In this document: piece after piece, positions 1 through 13,500 of the stretch
Position numbering within the stretch: position 1 is the stretch's first letter
Layout of the letters: every line of letters starts with the position of its first letter
From: Anaeromyces robustus
Taxonomy: Eukaryota; Neocallimastigomycota; Neocallimastigomycetes; Neocallimastigales; Neocallimastigaceae
DNA: 64,000 bases
Reading direction: 5' to 3'
Assembly: GCA_002104895.1 (NCBI GenBank)
Contig: MCFG01000041.1
Location: forward strand, 211,938 to 275,937
The notes under the pieces: model-generated
The model's database searches: none
Told to the model about the DNA's origin: nothing
What the model saw: the letters and a program-made list of their open reading frames with translations, nothing else
Position numbers and translations under genes: made by a program

Positions 1-287
1 AAATAAATTGCTATAAATTCTTATGAAATATAATATTTACTATATAAATATTATATATAAATATTATATAAATTAAATACAAATATAAATACAAACAAAT
101 ACAAAAATTATAACAAATATTATATGAATATTATATATTATTATAATCATAAATATTATTTCTTATTATTTCATATTATAAATAAAACATTTGCCTATAA
201 TAAATTAACATTAATTTATATTATATGGAATAATAAGATAAATGTAATTTACAGTTTAAATATATAAATCCACTAATAATCTCTATA

Positions 288-326
288 AACAATAAATAAT
301 AAATAAATAAATAAATAAATAAATAA

Positions 327-408
<82 letters not shown>

Positions 409-435
409 ACAAACAAATAAATAAATAAATAAATA
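288..435. repeat. AAAT tetranucleotide microsatellite
   Basis: About 150 bases of near-perfect AAAT units with a few AAT slips. On the - strand it reads as an artificial Leu-Phe-Ile-Tyr repeat protein, which is not a gene. Confidence 0.95.
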
Positions 436-1540
436 TGTCTTTATTATAAAATATCATATTTGTGTTTTTATTACATAATCATATATTTGGATTATATGAT
501 TATAATGTAAATATAATTGAACATAACCTTACCTATATAAGCCATATAGACATAAAAGGATTACAATTAACATAATAAACAATTACAAATTCTTAATATA
601 GTTGTATGTAATATTTTTTTAATATAGTTGTATGTAATGTTTCAATAATATTACTATATTAAGAAATATACCATAAGAAATATACCAAAATGATTAATTA
701 ATATTATATTAAAAAGAATAATTAGAATTAAATAGAATTAATATTTATTATTAAAAAATTTAAAATTTTTTCTTTTTAATAATTAATTAGGTTATTAATA
801 ATTAATTTTTTGATTTAATATAATTAAACAATTTTGAATATCGAATATATATATATTTTTTAATTTTTATTGATGTCATAATAAATGTCGAAAAGTCTTT
901 ATGAAAAAAGTATCAGTGAATTTATACAATTATATTAATAAATAATTGTATAAATTCAATATTATATTCAATATCTATAATTTTCATAGTTATTAGATAT
1001 TTTAAAATTAATAATAAAATTAATAATAATAATAATAATGATCATGATAATGATAATAATATGAATATAATTATTTTAACAAAAACCTAGTAAAAAAAGT
1101 TAATATAGATTTAATTTAACAAATAAAAAAATTAATTAAATTAATTTATTTAAATTAATATAATTTATAGATTTAATCTATTTAATTTTGTTATTTATTT
1201 ATTTATTTTAATATCCATTTATTCATTTAATACAAAATAACATTTAGAAAAAAAATTTAATTCTAAATATTATTTTTCTTCAATTATTTCATATATAGAT
1301 TAAAATAAACAAAATAAGATTTCAGATTGATATAAATTTTTTCATGTTTTTATATTAAAAGTCTTTTTTCTTTTTTTTTTTTTAATTTTCTATTTTATTT
1401 TCCCATTAATTTTTCGATTTTGTTTGTTTATTAAGTCTAATTAAAAAAAAAAAAAAAAACAAGATGAATGGTATACATTTAAAATTATGGTTATTAAAAT
1501 TTTATACTTAATAATAATTTTATGGTAAAATGTTATTATT

Positions 1541-1628
1541 ATCAAATATAGAATATGTATAATGTTATTAAAGTATAAATTCTTATCAAATATAGAATAT
1601 GTATAATGTTATTAAAGTATAAATTCTT
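1541..1628. repeat. Perfect 44-bp tandem duplication
   Basis: Bases 1541-1584 are repeated exactly at 1585-1628 with no spacer. The unit is AT-rich but not simple sequence, so this is a local duplication event rather than a microsatellite. Confidence 0.95.
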
Positions 1629-3180
1629 AATATAAAAATCTTTGTAGTTTTCTTTTTTTCCTATTTCAATATTTATATATTTATTTATTTATTAATTAAT
1701 TATTTAATTACTTATGTATTCATTTATTTAATAACTTTATGTTAAATTTCTTTTTATTCTTTATTATTTATTTAAAATTATGTAATTTATTTAATATTCA
1801 TTCATTAATTTTAATTATAATTATTCATATAATTTTTTTTTAAAAAAAAACATTTTTTTAAAGATAAAGTTTTTAACATTTTATATATTAGATTGTATTT
1901 TATTAATATAATAATATATGATATTAATTAAATATAATATATAATATATAACACAAAATATGTTATAAGTATAATATAATATATGAATATTATATTATTT
2001 GTGTATATATAAATTTATTTAGTATATATTAATAAAATTGATAATACATGATAATATTAATAATTATATGTATTGTAATATATTTTATTATTTATTAATA
2101 TTTAATATTATTATTTATCTTTTTATAATTTATTCTTTATTTATTTTTATTTTTATATTATTTATTGTTTTGTTTACTTTATACCTTAATCCTTACTTTC
2201 TTCCTATTTAATTAAGTATTCTATTAGCTATAATATTTTATTATCTTCATTATTGTTATAAATTAGAAAGCGTTAATTATTTTTGATAAACTTTAATTCA
2301 AATTTTTATAATTTTTCTTTATATTATTAAATAGCTGTCCATTATTTTTTTTTTCTTTTTAAATTATTATTTATTTTATAGTAAAAAATTTGTTAAGTAA
2401 ACAATAATAATTTTTTATATGTTTGTTTATTATATATTATTATTATGATATTATTATATTATTATATTATTACATTATTATTCTATTATATCAAAATATT
2501 TAATATCAAAGTATTATTTACTACTAATATAAATGAATATTAATATTAGTATTTATTGAAATGGTTATTATTCGCTATAATTTTCATATTCAAATAAAAT
2601 ATTTTTTAAAAGGTCATAAATTACTATAAACAACTTAAAATAATATAATAATTATTATATATGTTATTATTTTTGTATTTATTCTTATATATAATATTAT
2701 ATATATTATTATATATTTATTATATTTATATATAATAATTATATGCAGTCATATTGTATGGATATATTAATTTTTAATATTAATATATTTATAATATATT
2801 ATACTATTTAATATTAATTATATTAAAAATCATACATCATATATCATTAATTGTAAATAATTATTATCGAATAAATTTATATTTTATTTATTATATTTAT
2901 AATATAATGATTATATATTGTTTTATTAATTATAATTTATTAAAACAAATATGATAAGTATAAATAGCCTCATTTTCTTTCTTTTTTTTAAATTTTTTTT
3001 TTTTGGCATTTTACGTCACCAAAGTTTATATATTAAGATAAAACTTAATATTATTTTTAATTTTTTAAACAATTTTTAATTGTTATAAAATTATCCAAGT
3101 TGTCTCAACCAAACTTATTTAACTGTTTTAATAAAAAACTCTTTTCTAAAAAGAAGTCTAGTAGTACTACATCAATCAAC

Positions 3181-4665
3181 ATGAAGACTGTTGCTGGTAT
3201 TGATCTTGGAACTCAAAGTATGAAAGTCGTTATTTACGACTATGAAAAGAAAGAAATCATTGAAACTGCTAGTTGTCCAATGGAATTGATTTCTGAAAGT
3301 GATGGTACTCGTGAACAAACTACTGAATGGTTTGACAAGGGTTTAGAAGTCTGTTTTGGTAAGCTTAGTGCTGAAAACAAAAAGACTATTGAAGCCATCG
3401 GTATTTCAGGTCAACAACATGGTTTTGTTCCACTTGGTGCTGACGGAAAAGCTTTATACAACATCAAACTTTGGTGTGATACTTCAACTGTTGAAGAATG
3501 TAAAATTATAACTGAAGCTGCTGGTGGTGATGAAGCTGTTATAGATGCTCTTGGTAACCTTATGCTTACTGGTTTCACTGCTCCAAAGATCCTTTGGCTC
3601 AAGCGTAACAAGCCAGAAGCTTTTGCTAACTTAAAATACATTATGCTTCCTCACGATTACTTAAACTGGAAACTTACTGGTGATTACGTTATGGAATATG
3701 GTGATGCTTCCGGTACTGCTCTCTTTGATTCAAAGAACCGTAAATGGTCTGAAAAGATCTGTAATATTATTGATCCAAAACTTTTAGGTTTACTTCCAAA
3801 ATTAATTGAACCAAGTGCTCCAGCTGGTAAGGTTAGTGCTGAAGCTGCTAAAGCTTACGGTATTCCAGCTGATATTCCAGTCTCTGCTGGTGGTGGTGAT
3901 AATATGATGGGTGCTGTTGGTACTGGTACTGTTGTTGATGGTTTCCTTACCATGTCCATGGGTACTTCTGGTACTCTTTATGGTTACAGTGACAAGCCAA
4001 TTGCTGACCCAGCTAACGGTTTAAGTGGTTTCTGTTCATCTACTGGTGGATGGCTTCCATTACTCTGTACTATGAACTGTACTGTTGCCACCGAATTTGT
4101 TCGTGACCTCTTCCAAATGGATATTAAGCAACTTAATGAAGAAGCTGCTAAATCTCCATGTGGTAGTGAAGGTGTTTTAGTCATTCCATACTTCAATGGT
4201 GAAAGAACTCCAAACTTACCAAACGGTCGTGCTAGTATTACCGGTCTTACCTCTGCTAATACTAACCGTGCTAACATTACTCGTGCTAGTTTCGAATCTG
4301 CCGTTTTCGCTATGCGTGGTGGATTAGATGCTTTCCGTAAGTTAGGTTTCCAACCAAAGGAAATCCGTTTAATTGGTGGTGGTTCTAAGTCACCACTCTG
4401 GAGACAAATTGCTGCTGATGTCATGAATGTTCCAATTAGAGTTCCACTTTTAGATGAAGCTGCTGCTCTTGGTGGTGCTATTCAAGGTTTATGGTGCCTT
4501 AAGAACCAATCTGGTAAATGTGATATTGGTGAACTTTGTAAGGAACACATTAAACTTGATGAATCAAAGAGTGCTAACCCAATTGCCGAAAATGTTGCCA
4601 TTTACGACAAGGCTTACGAAGAATACTCTAAGGTTGTTAAGACTCTTTCTCCATTATATGCTTAG
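3181..4665 (+). CDS. xylB: Xylulokinase (FGGY kinase), second step of the bacterial-type xylose pathway
   Basis: Phosphorylates D-xylulose to D-xylulose 5-phosphate with ATP in the cytosol, feeding the pentose phosphate pathway. The predicted protein has 494 residues, the usual length for this family. It opens with the FGGY phosphate-binding motif GIDLGTQS, has SGQQHG near residue 80, the catalytic-base region SAGGGDNMMGAVG with Asp at about residue 240, and the C-terminal nucleotide-binding motif LIGGGSKSPLWRQ near residue 398. The ATG at 3181 is chosen because homologues begin MKTVAGIDLGTQ. The frame stays open upstream to a TTG at 3100, but that stretch is Lys/Ser/Asn-rich, lacks an ATG and is most likely 5' UTR. 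No introns. It lies 4.6 kb upstream of xylA in the same orientation. The family in these fungi is thought to derive from bacteria by transfer. Confidence 0.97.
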   Translation: MKTVAGIDLGTQSMKVVIYDYEKKEIIETASCPMELISESDGTREQTTEWFDKGLEVCFGKLSAENKKTIEAIGISGQQHGFVPLGADGKALYNIKLWCDTSTVEECKIITEAAGGDEAVIDALGNLMLTGFTAPKILWLKRNKPEAFANLKYIMLPHDYLNWKLTGDYVMEYGDASGTALFDSKNRKWSEKICNIIDPKLLGLLPKLIEPSAPAGKVSAEAAKAYGIPADIPVSAGGGDNMMGAVGTGTVVDGFLTMSMGTSGTLYGYSDKPIADPANGLSGFCSSTGGWLPLLCTMNCTVATEFVRDLFQMDIKQLNEEAAKSPCGSEGVLVIPYFNGERTPNLPNGRASITGLTSANTNRANITRASFESAVFAMRGGLDAFRKLGFQPKEIRLIGGGSKSPLWRQIAADVMNVPIRVPLLDEAAALGGAIQGLWCLKNQSGKCDIGELCKEHIKLDESKSANPIAENVAIYDKAYEEYSKVVKTLSPLYA

Positions 4666-7600
4666 ATTTTAAAATAAATTTTAAAATTATAAATATATAT
4701 AAAACTATCATAAAAAAGAAAAAAAAATAATATAATATAATTTTTTTTACCAAGAGTTCTTTCGCCAAAATAATAAACGTATATGCACTTATAATGTTAT
4801 AAATAAGACATTTCCGTTTAAAAAAACTCAGCGGTGGATATTATATAATTTTACAATTAATTATATTTTATTATGATTAAAGACATAATAAATATAATTA
4901 AGTGAACATAAACAAATCTATAAACAATAAACCAAATAAACCTATAAACCAAATAAATAATATAAACCTATAAAATAAAATATAAACAAATAAAGAAATA
5001 AGGTATTATAATAAATATAAAAAAAAAATAAATAATAAAAATATACATGTATAAAATAATAAATTAAATTAAATAAAATAAAATAAAAAATATAAAATAT
5101 AAAAAATCAAAAAAAAAAAAAAAAAAAAAAAGAATAATAATAGTAAATAAGAGCAATTATTTTTTGTTTGTTTGTTTGTTTGTTTGTTTATTTATTTAAT
5201 TTTATTTTTTCATTTTAAAAGTATTTAATATTTTTTTATTAATTTATTCAATTTTTTTTTTTAAAAAAAAAAGATATATTCATTTATAATTTAAAATAGT
5301 ATTAATTTTTAATGTTGATCATTTTTTTTTTATGAATAATATTCATAAATACCAAATACAAAGAGTCTTTGTTTAGAAAAAAAAAAAAAAAAGAGTAAAA
5401 TATAATAAAAATCGTTTGTTTATATCTTTTAATATCAATATTAATTTATATAATATATATTAAGATTATTAAGATTAATCGTTTTATAGGATAGTTTATT
5501 TATAATTGGATATTTGGTATTTATTGATGATGATTAATTATTATTAATTATATTTTTATATTTAATTAAAGATAATAGAATTTTATTAAAATTATTTTAA
5601 TATCTTTTCTTTTTTCTTTTTTCTTTTTATTCTTTTATTAAAGAATTTTAATATAATAAAAATAAATAAATAAATATAAAAAAAAAGTAAATAAAAAAAG
5701 TAAATAATAAAAAATTAATAAAAAAATAAATAAAAAATATAATTAAAATTAATTTGTATAAATTTATGTAGAAAAGTCATGATTATTATAGACTTTGTGG
5801 ATTTATTTTATTTTATTTTATTTATAATTATTTCTAATTATTCATTATAAATTAATTATTATAATATATTATTAATCAATTAGAATTATATTATTACTAT
5901 ATATGTAATTATAAAAAAATTAAATTTAATTTTTTAAAAAAATGTAATGAATTTTTAATAAAAAAATAAAAAAAAAAAGTAATTAAATTTTTTTTTTTGT
6001 ATTGATATTTAACTCAAATTATTAACTAATATAGTAATAGGACCAATAATTTAATATTACATTTCTTTTTTTGTTATTCTTTTTCTTTTCTTTTTTTTTT
6101 TTTAATTTTTTTTTCATTTACTATTTTTTTTTCATTTATATAACAATTTCTATAGAATTGAACAAGGGGTATAAAGTATAGAATGTACAGTTAATGTATA
6201 GAATTTATTGAATGTCAATAATGAATAATTTGATTAAATAAAAATATCATTGTTTGATAATATTTTAAAAAAAAAAACAAAAGAAAACAAAACAAAAAAA
6301 AAAATAAAATAAAATAGATATTTAAAATTTTTTTTAAACTTTTAATTTATTAAAAAAAGAATGATTTTCAAGTGGGAGACTTTTAATGCTGTCATATTAC
6401 TTAATTATTTATTTTTAACCTAGTGAAATATTATACAAAAAACCAAGAAGAAAACCAACGTAAAAATTCAAGTTACGGGAAAAAAATATCAGAGTGTCGA
6501 TCCTAAAAGTCTTAAATAAATTTGTACACCTAACATAAAATAGAGTTATTCTTTTCATATATTATATAATATGAATTATAATTAAAAAATTAATTAATTA
6601 ATTTATTATATTAATGAAAAAAAAAGTTTTTTTATTTATTTATTTAATATTTATTATGACATCATAGTTTAAGAATAAGAAAAAAAAAATTTTTTAGTTT
6701 ATTATTAAATTAAAAATTAATCTTTTTATTCTTAATATATAAATAATATATTTAATATTATAAATATTATATATTAATAATATATTTATAATAAATTTAA
6801 TATATTTTGTAACTTATTTATGTATATATAAAAATTGTATAATAATTAACAAAATTTTAAATAATACATTTTATTTATAATATATATGTAAAATATATTA
6901 TGATATATATTAATAAATTGTTACAAAAAATATTTTAATTAAAATATATAATAAAATAAAATAAATTAGAAAACAAGAATATTTATTTATCATAAGTAAA
7001 AAAAAAAAAATAAATAAATAATGAAATAAAATAAATAATAAAAATGGTAAATTATTTATTTACTAGAACATTTCGGTAAAATATATTAATAAAAATATTT
7101 TTATTTATTATAATTTATTATTTAATATTTATTTAATATTTATTTAATATTATTTATTTAATTTTTAATTTTTTTTATTTATTTAGTGTAAATTTATTTA
7201 ATTTTTCATTTTTATTTATTTATTTTTTGATTTAATGATTTGATATATTGATATATAATTGATATATTGATTTTTTATTGATTTAATGATTTAGTTTATA
7301 TTTATATCATTCATAGTATAAATTATTATAAAAAATATATTTTATATTTTAATTTTTAAATTAAAAAAAAATAAAAAAAAATTAAACTTATTTTTTATTA
7401 TTAATTAATTTAATTATAAAAAAATTACTAATATAAATAATGAATTTTAACTTTTTAATATATATTGTATTTATATATATTTAGAAGAATATTTAAATAT
7501 TATAAGTATTATATATTATAATGTATTTATAATATATCTTTTGTAATTGATCTAGATTTTAAGTTTATTTAAAGTTACTCCTTACATAGATTTTTCCACT

Positions 7601-7716
7601 CCTCCTTCCCCAAGTAATAATTTACATTTTTTTTTATATACAAAGAAGGTCATATTAATATGATATGGGAAATAATTTAGTTTCAAATTCGTTGGAAATT
7701 TTTGAATTAATTATTA

Positions 7717-7786
7717 TTTTTATTTTTTATTTATTATTTTTTATTTATTATTTTTTATTTATTATTTTTTATTTATTATTTATTAT
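7717..7786. repeat. Minisatellite, 14-bp T-rich unit
   Basis: About four to five copies of a T6-A-T3-A-TTA-type 14-base unit in tandem. Confidence 0.85.
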
Positions 7787-8523
7787 ACTCCACTTTTGGT
7801 TTGTATAGCCGCATAGTAAAGTAGAGTTATGGTTATTGATCGTGGTTTGAATTTGGTCAATTAAATAAAAAAATTAAAAAAAAAATATAATTAACTAAGA
7901 ATATAATAATTTAATAGGATAGAAAAACGAATTTAATAACATATTTTTTTTTTATTTAAAAGTATTTATTCCCGAAGTAATATTTATATTAATTTACTAT
8001 AGAACTATATTATTTTATTTATTAGATTCAATTATTTTGATTGATTACTTTTTTTTTTTTTTCTACATACATAATATACATAATAGCTTATTTTTTAAAT
8101 TAAATTTAATAAGGTTATACCTCCATAAAAAATTGTACTGATAATATTGTATTATTATTATTATTTATTACTAATTAATTATTATCAAAGAAATGTATTT
8201 ATTTATTGTTAATTCTTTTTTTTATAAAAATTGTTTAATTGTAAACAAAATTTTATTATTTTATATATAAAAGTATATTATAATATAATATAGTAAATAT
8301 TATTAAAAGAAGTATCAAATATGTTCTATTATCTATTTTTCTATTTATAATGAGGGGAAGGATAAATAGTAGAATATAAAATTTAATAATAAAATATTAA
8401 TAAAAAATATTAAATATATAAATAAAAAATAATTAATAAGTTAATTCTATTATTTATTATTTATTATTTATTATTTATTTTTTATTAGTTTCTAGGTAAA
8501 TAAATAAACATTACTATTTTGAA

Positions 8524-9030
8524 TATTAATGTGTATGGACATTACATGAATATATAAAAAAATAATAATAATAAGCATAAGTTAATAAAAATAGAATTAT
8601 AATTATTATTCCTTTTTTTAAAAATCAATTATTATAAATATATTAAATCAAAAAATTTAATTTATTAATCTATACTATATAGTATACATTTTATATATTA
8701 ATATTTTTAATAAAATAAATAATAACAATATTATTATAATATATTATAATATATAGAGTTTATGTTTATTAAATAAAATACATTTATATATTAATATTAA
8801 TAAAACCTTATATATTAATAATATATAATATATAATATATAAACATTTATATTATTAATATATATTATTATATATTTATAATATATATGGACATTACATG
8901 AAAAAATAGATTATATATATAATAAATATAAATAATATATATAATAAATGATAATAATTTATTTTTTAAAGTATAATCCAATATTATTAATATATTAAAT
9001 CATTAAATTTAATTTATTAATTAATATAAA
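8524..9030. repeat. Pair of diverged direct repeats upstream of xylA
   Basis: The string TATGGACATTACATGAA occurs near 8534-8550 and again near 8886-8902. Each is followed about 100 bases later by a related segment ending in an AAATTTAATTTATTAAT-like string (about 8650-8670 and 9003-9022). This points to an old duplication of roughly 350 bases just upstream of xylA. Confidence 0.6.
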
Positions 9031-9250
9031 TTTATATTTTATCTATTATTAATTTATATTAATAATGAACATGTATATACGTAATAACATAAATTAATGT
9101 TATAAGGATATAGATTAATGTACTCAGAAAAATATAAATAGTCAAATATTTCTCAATTTATTAAAAATTCAAGTAGAAATTATTTTATTAATTTTATCTA
9201 CGAGGCTTATTAGGCTTGGATTATAAATTATATATATAAATTAATTCAAA

Positions 9251-10564
9251 ATGGTTAAGGAATATTTCCCAAACATTCAAAAGATTAAGTTCGAAGGTAA
9301 GGATTCCAAGAATCCATTAGCCTTCCACTATTACGATGCTGAAAAGGAAGTTATGGGTAAGAAGATGAAGGATTGGTTACGTTTTGCCATGGCCTGGTGG
9401 CACACTCTTTGTGCTGAAGGTGCTGACCAATTCGGTGGAGGTACAAAGACCTTCCCATGGAACGAAGGTTCCGACCCAATTGAAATTGCTAAGCAAAAGG
9501 TCGATGCTGGTTTCGAAATCATGACCAAGCTTGGTATTGAACACTACTGTTTCCACGATGTTGATCTTGTCGATGAAGGTAACTCTGTTGAAGAATACGA
9601 AAAGAACCTTAAGGCCGTTGTTGCTTACTTAAAGGAAAAGCAAAATGAAACCGGTATTAAGCTTCTCTGGAGTACCGCCAATGTTTTCGGTAACAAGCGT
9701 TACATGAACGGTGCTTCCACTAACCCAGACTTCGATGTCGTTGCCCGTGCCATCGTTCAAATTAAGAACGCCATGGATGCTGGTATCGAACTCGGTGCTG
9801 AAAACTACGTCTTCTGGGGTGGTCGTGAAGGTTACATGAGTCTCCTTAACACTGACCAAAAGCGTGAAAAGGAACACATGGCTACTATGCTCGGTATGGC
9901 CAGAGATTACGCTCGTTCCAAGGGTTTCAAGGGTACTTTCCTCATTGAACCAAAGCCAATGGAACCAACCAAGCACCAATACGATGTTGACACTGAAACT
10001 GTTATTGGTTTCCTTAGAGCTCACGGTTTAGACAAGGACTTCAAGATTAACATTGAAGTTAACCACGCTACTCTTGCTGGTCACACTTTCGAACACGAAC
10101 TTGCCTGTGCTGTTGATGCCGGTATGCTCGGTTCCATTGATGCTAACCGTGGTGATTACCAAAACGGTTGGGATACTGATCAATTCCCAATTGACCAATA
10201 CGAACTTGTTCAAGCTTGGATGGAAATTATCCGTGGTGGTGGTTTCACTACTGGTGGTACTAACTTCGATGCCAAGACCCGTCGTAACTCTACCGATCTT
10301 GAAGACATCATCATTGCCCACATTTCTGGTATGGATGCCATGGCTCGTGCTCTTGAAAACGCTGCCAAGCTTCTTACTGAATCTCCATACAAGAAGATGA
10401 AGGCTGACCGTTACGCTTCCTTCGACTCTGGTATGGGTAAGGACTTCGAAGATGGTAAGCTTACCTTAGAACAAGTTTACGAATACGGTAAGAAGAACGG
10501 TGAACCAAAACAAACCTCTGGTAAACAAGAACTTTACGAAGCTATTGTTGCCATGTACATGTAA
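9251..10564 (+). CDS. xylA: Xylose isomerase, first step of xylose catabolism
   Basis: Interconverts D-xylose and D-xylulose using two divalent metal ions; cytosolic. The protein has 437 residues, the same length as the Piromyces-type enzyme and aligning to it without gaps as far as I remember that sequence. The catalytic His102 and Asp105 lie in YCFHDVDL. Metal and substrate ligands Glu233 and Lys235 lie in FLIEPKP, Glu269 and His272 in [12 protein letters not shown], and further Asp ligands in [15 protein letters not shown] and the GGTNFDAK segment. No introns. Codon use is strongly biased (TTC, AAG, GGT, CAC, TAC) and the gene is far less AT-rich than its surroundings, which suggests very high expression. 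The family in anaerobic fungi is regarded as acquired from bacteria (Bacteroidetes-like). The next enzyme, XylB, is encoded upstream in the same orientation. Confidence 0.99.
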   Translation: MVKEYFPNIQKIKFEGKDSKNPLAFHYYDAEKEVMGKKMKDWLRFAMAWWHTLCAEGADQFGGGTKTFPWNEGSDPIEIAKQKVDAGFEIMTKLGIEHYCFHDVDLVDEGNSVEEYEKNLKAVVAYLKEKQNETGIKLLWSTANVFGNKRYMNGASTNPDFDVVARAIVQIKNAMDAGIELGAENYVFWGGREGYMSLLNTDQKREKEHMATMLGMARDYARSKGFKGTFLIEPKPMEPTKHQYDVDTETVIGFLRAHGLDKDFKINIEVNHATLAGHTFEHELACAVDAGMLGSIDANRGDYQNGWDTDQFPIDQYELVQAWMEIIRGGGFTTGGTNFDAKTRRNSTDLEDIIIAHISGMDAMARALENAAKLLTESPYKKMKADRYASFDSGMGKDFEDGKLTLEQVYEYGKKNGEPKQTSGKQELYEAIVAMYM

Positions 10565-13500
10565 GTTGGTTATAAAAGGGAAATAGTAGTTTTTTTTTTG
10601 GGTTAATCTATTAATTAGCCATTGCCAAAAAAGGCCATTTATTTATTTATCTAAATAAATAGAAAAATAAATAAATTTACTTAGTAAATAAATACTAGAG
10701 TAATAAAACTAATAATAATTAATATAATAAATTAAAAATTAAAAAATAAAAAATAAAATTAAATAATTAGATAAAATAGAAAAAATAGGAAAAAATTTTA
10801 TGCATATAAAAAAAATAAAATAATAATAAAAAAAAAAACCCAAAATGTATAAATAATAAATAATAATAAAAAAACTAAAAAAAATAAAATAAAGAAAGCA
10901 AAAATAATATAAAAAATAAATAATAAATAATGAATGTTTTTTAATGAATTTTGTGTTTTTACGAATGTAAAATAATAATTGTTTTGTCCTTTTTATTATT
11001 TTTAATTTAAAATTTTTTAATATTTAATATATATTATTGATATTGATAAATGAATAATAGATAGTTTTTTATTTTTATTTTTAGTACCATAATTAATTCA
11101 GATGAAAAAGTGTAAACATAAAAAGAATTAATTTTTTTGAATTTCTTGTCCCAAAAAAAATTAAAATGAAGAAAATTATGCGGGGATGATTAAATCAATA
11201 AAAAAGGAAATTAATAAAAACAATATATTATTTATTTATTTAAAGGAAAAGTTATATTGTAATTTTTTAGTACTCATGGAATTAACTGAGTTTTAATTAT
11301 TTTTACTTGTAAATATTCTTTTTTGACTATTTCAAAAAAAAGAAAAGAATTAAAAAAAGTGTGGGGAAAAGTTTTGATCTTAATATATTTTTTTTCCTTT
11401 TATATAATAATAATAATAACAAAATAAAAAATAAAAAAAATAAAAAATACAAAAATAAATAATAGAGAATGGATGATTACACACAGCATGGACAAAACCT
11501 AAAAAAATAAACAAAGAAAAATAAACAAATAAACAAGGGATAAAATCATATATAATATACAATAAAAACAAAAAAATTATATATATATATTTATTGTTTA
11601 TTTATTGTTTATTTATTTTATTTATTTCTTTTGTAAATAAAACGATATTTATTTTTATTGTTTATTTACAGGAGAAATAAAGATAAAATGGGTTCATTAC
11701 TACACTAAATAAACATATAAAATATAAATAAATAAATAAAAAAAAAAAAAAAAAAAAAAATAAAAAATAAACAATAAAATAAAATAAAAAATAAAAAACG
11801 TGATTATATTTTAAGCAATTATTTATTCTATTATTTATTTTGAATAATATTCAAATCTACTACTATTTTTTATTTATTTATTTATTTATTTTTTTGTTAT
11901 TTATTCATGTGTTCTTTATCGATCGATAATAATAAATAAAAGTAAGCCAAAAAAAAAAAAATAAATAACAATAATAATAATAAATAACAATAACAAAATG
12001 AAAATAAAATAAATATTATAATAATAAATAATAAAAAAATAATAATAAAAAAAAAAGGGATATAAAGAATAAAAAAGAATAAAAAAGAAATAATAATAAA
12101 TATTAATAATAAAAAAACAATAACAATAACAATATAATATTTACCTATTTTTATTTATTTATTTATTTTTGTTATAAAAGATTTTATTTACTTTTTAATT
12201 ATAAATTATTATTATAATTAAAGATTTATAAATGTCATAATATTATTAATAAATGTCATAATATTTAAAATACTATAATTAAATATATTTTATTTTATTT
12301 TTTAATGTATTATTATATTAATTAATTTAAATTCTAGAATTATATGTTAATTGTTAATTATATATAATTATTGATATAATTATATTATAATATAATCTAA
12401 TATAAAAATCTTACATATAATATATACTTAGTGTATATTATTTCATATAAAAATTGAATTGTTTCATTTTTATATAATAGAAAAAAATGTTTTCATTTTT
12501 TCGTGTTCAAAAAATATATAAAAAAATTTTTTTTTATATTTATTAAATTTTTATAAACAAAATTAAAAAAAACAAAAAAAAAAAAAAAAACAATAAATTA
12601 TGATTTATGGTTTATTTTTTTTTATTATTTTTTAATGTTTATTTTTATATTATTATACTATTGTTATATTATGTATAATATATTGTTATATAAATAGATA
12701 ATGTATATGTACAATACAAGATAACAATTACAATGTATTACATTAATATTAATAATAGCATAAAACAAAGAATCTTTTATTTATACTATAGTTGCACAAA
12801 CAAAAGAGATAATGATGATAAAAAAAAAAAAAAAGAGAAACATAATATCAACAACAATAATAATAATAAAATTTATTTTAAGAATAATTTTAAACCATAT
12901 AGATTTAAAGATTTAGGAATTTGGTATTTTTATGTGTGACATGTCTTAAATTTTTTTAATAAACTCAAAAAAAAAATTGATTATCTCAAAAATATTTATT
13001 CATCTGGAACACATCCCCACACTGTTAAAGTGAAAAAAAAAATAGGTTTTTAGAATATCATATTTTCATTGTTTTTTTTTAATTATATTTATTTCTATAA
13101 TTTATCCATATGTATTTTTAATAATTTATCCAATCATCCTATTATTAATATCCAATAATAATATTAAATAATTTATTACTTGGTAGGTATAGATATATTA
13201 ATGTAGTAATATTTATCTTTTTATCGATTAATTTTTTAATTATTAGAATTAATATAAATATTAATAAATAATATAATAAAAAAAAGTGTATGTAACCCGG
13301 CTTATTTTTTTTTTAATTAAATATTTAATATACTGTGTATAACGATAATATGAAGCCATTTTTTAAAAAATTTTTTTGTACTTCGAAAAAAAAGTATATT
13401 GTTTAAAAAAATAAGGAAAGTCAATGGATATGGATATAATTGATAAATGATACATTTATATAGTGTAAATAAAATACTTAATATAATAAATATATAAAAG

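Larger units (their letters stand above)
1..3180. other. Gene-free AT-rich region upstream of xylB
   Basis: No credible coding region was seen on either strand. It holds an AAAT array (288-435), a 44-bp tandem duplication (1541-1628), A and T homopolymer runs and AT-dinucleotide stretches. The last 200 bases before the xylB ATG include a CT-rich stretch (about 2970-3005), as is common just upstream of fungal genes, but no specific promoter element can be named in sequence this AT-rich. Confidence 0.8.
4666..9250. other. Gene-free spacer between xylB and xylA
   Basis: About 4.6 kb of AT-rich sequence with no supported gene on either strand. It contains TTTG and AAAT short repeats (about 5165-5200, 5660-5680), a 14-bp-unit minisatellite (7717-7786), several poly-A/T tracts and a pair of diverged direct repeats (8524-9030) that runs almost up to the xylA start. 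The 7560-7860 stretch is slightly less AT-rich but has no readable frame. Immediately before xylA is a TATA-rich stretch (about 9222-9241) that could be promoter sequence, though such strings are common here. Confidence 0.75.

Noticed and set aside
221-457. 78-codon open frame of repeated Leu-Phe-Ile-Tyr
   Set aside because: It is a translation of an AAAT microsatellite; similar frames at 41463-41951, 44569-44824 and 62165-62359 are rejected for the same reason.
3100-3180. 27-codon N-terminal extension of xylulokinase
   Set aside because: It starts at TTG, not ATG, and the family start MKTVAGIDLG begins at 3181.
7795-7862. tRNA-like string (GGTTTGAATTTGG near a TAGCCGCATAG segment)
   Set aside because: No cloverleaf can be formed; acceptor and D arms do not pair.
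9331-10400. Open frames antisense to or out of frame with xylA
   Set aside because: They are shadows caused by strong codon bias in xylA and carry no recognisable domain. The same applies to frames inside xylB, the hydrolase, the GH11 gene and the protease.
12733-12939. 68-codon Asn/Lys-rich open frame
   Set aside because: Low-complexity translation of AT-rich DNA with no flanking gene structure.
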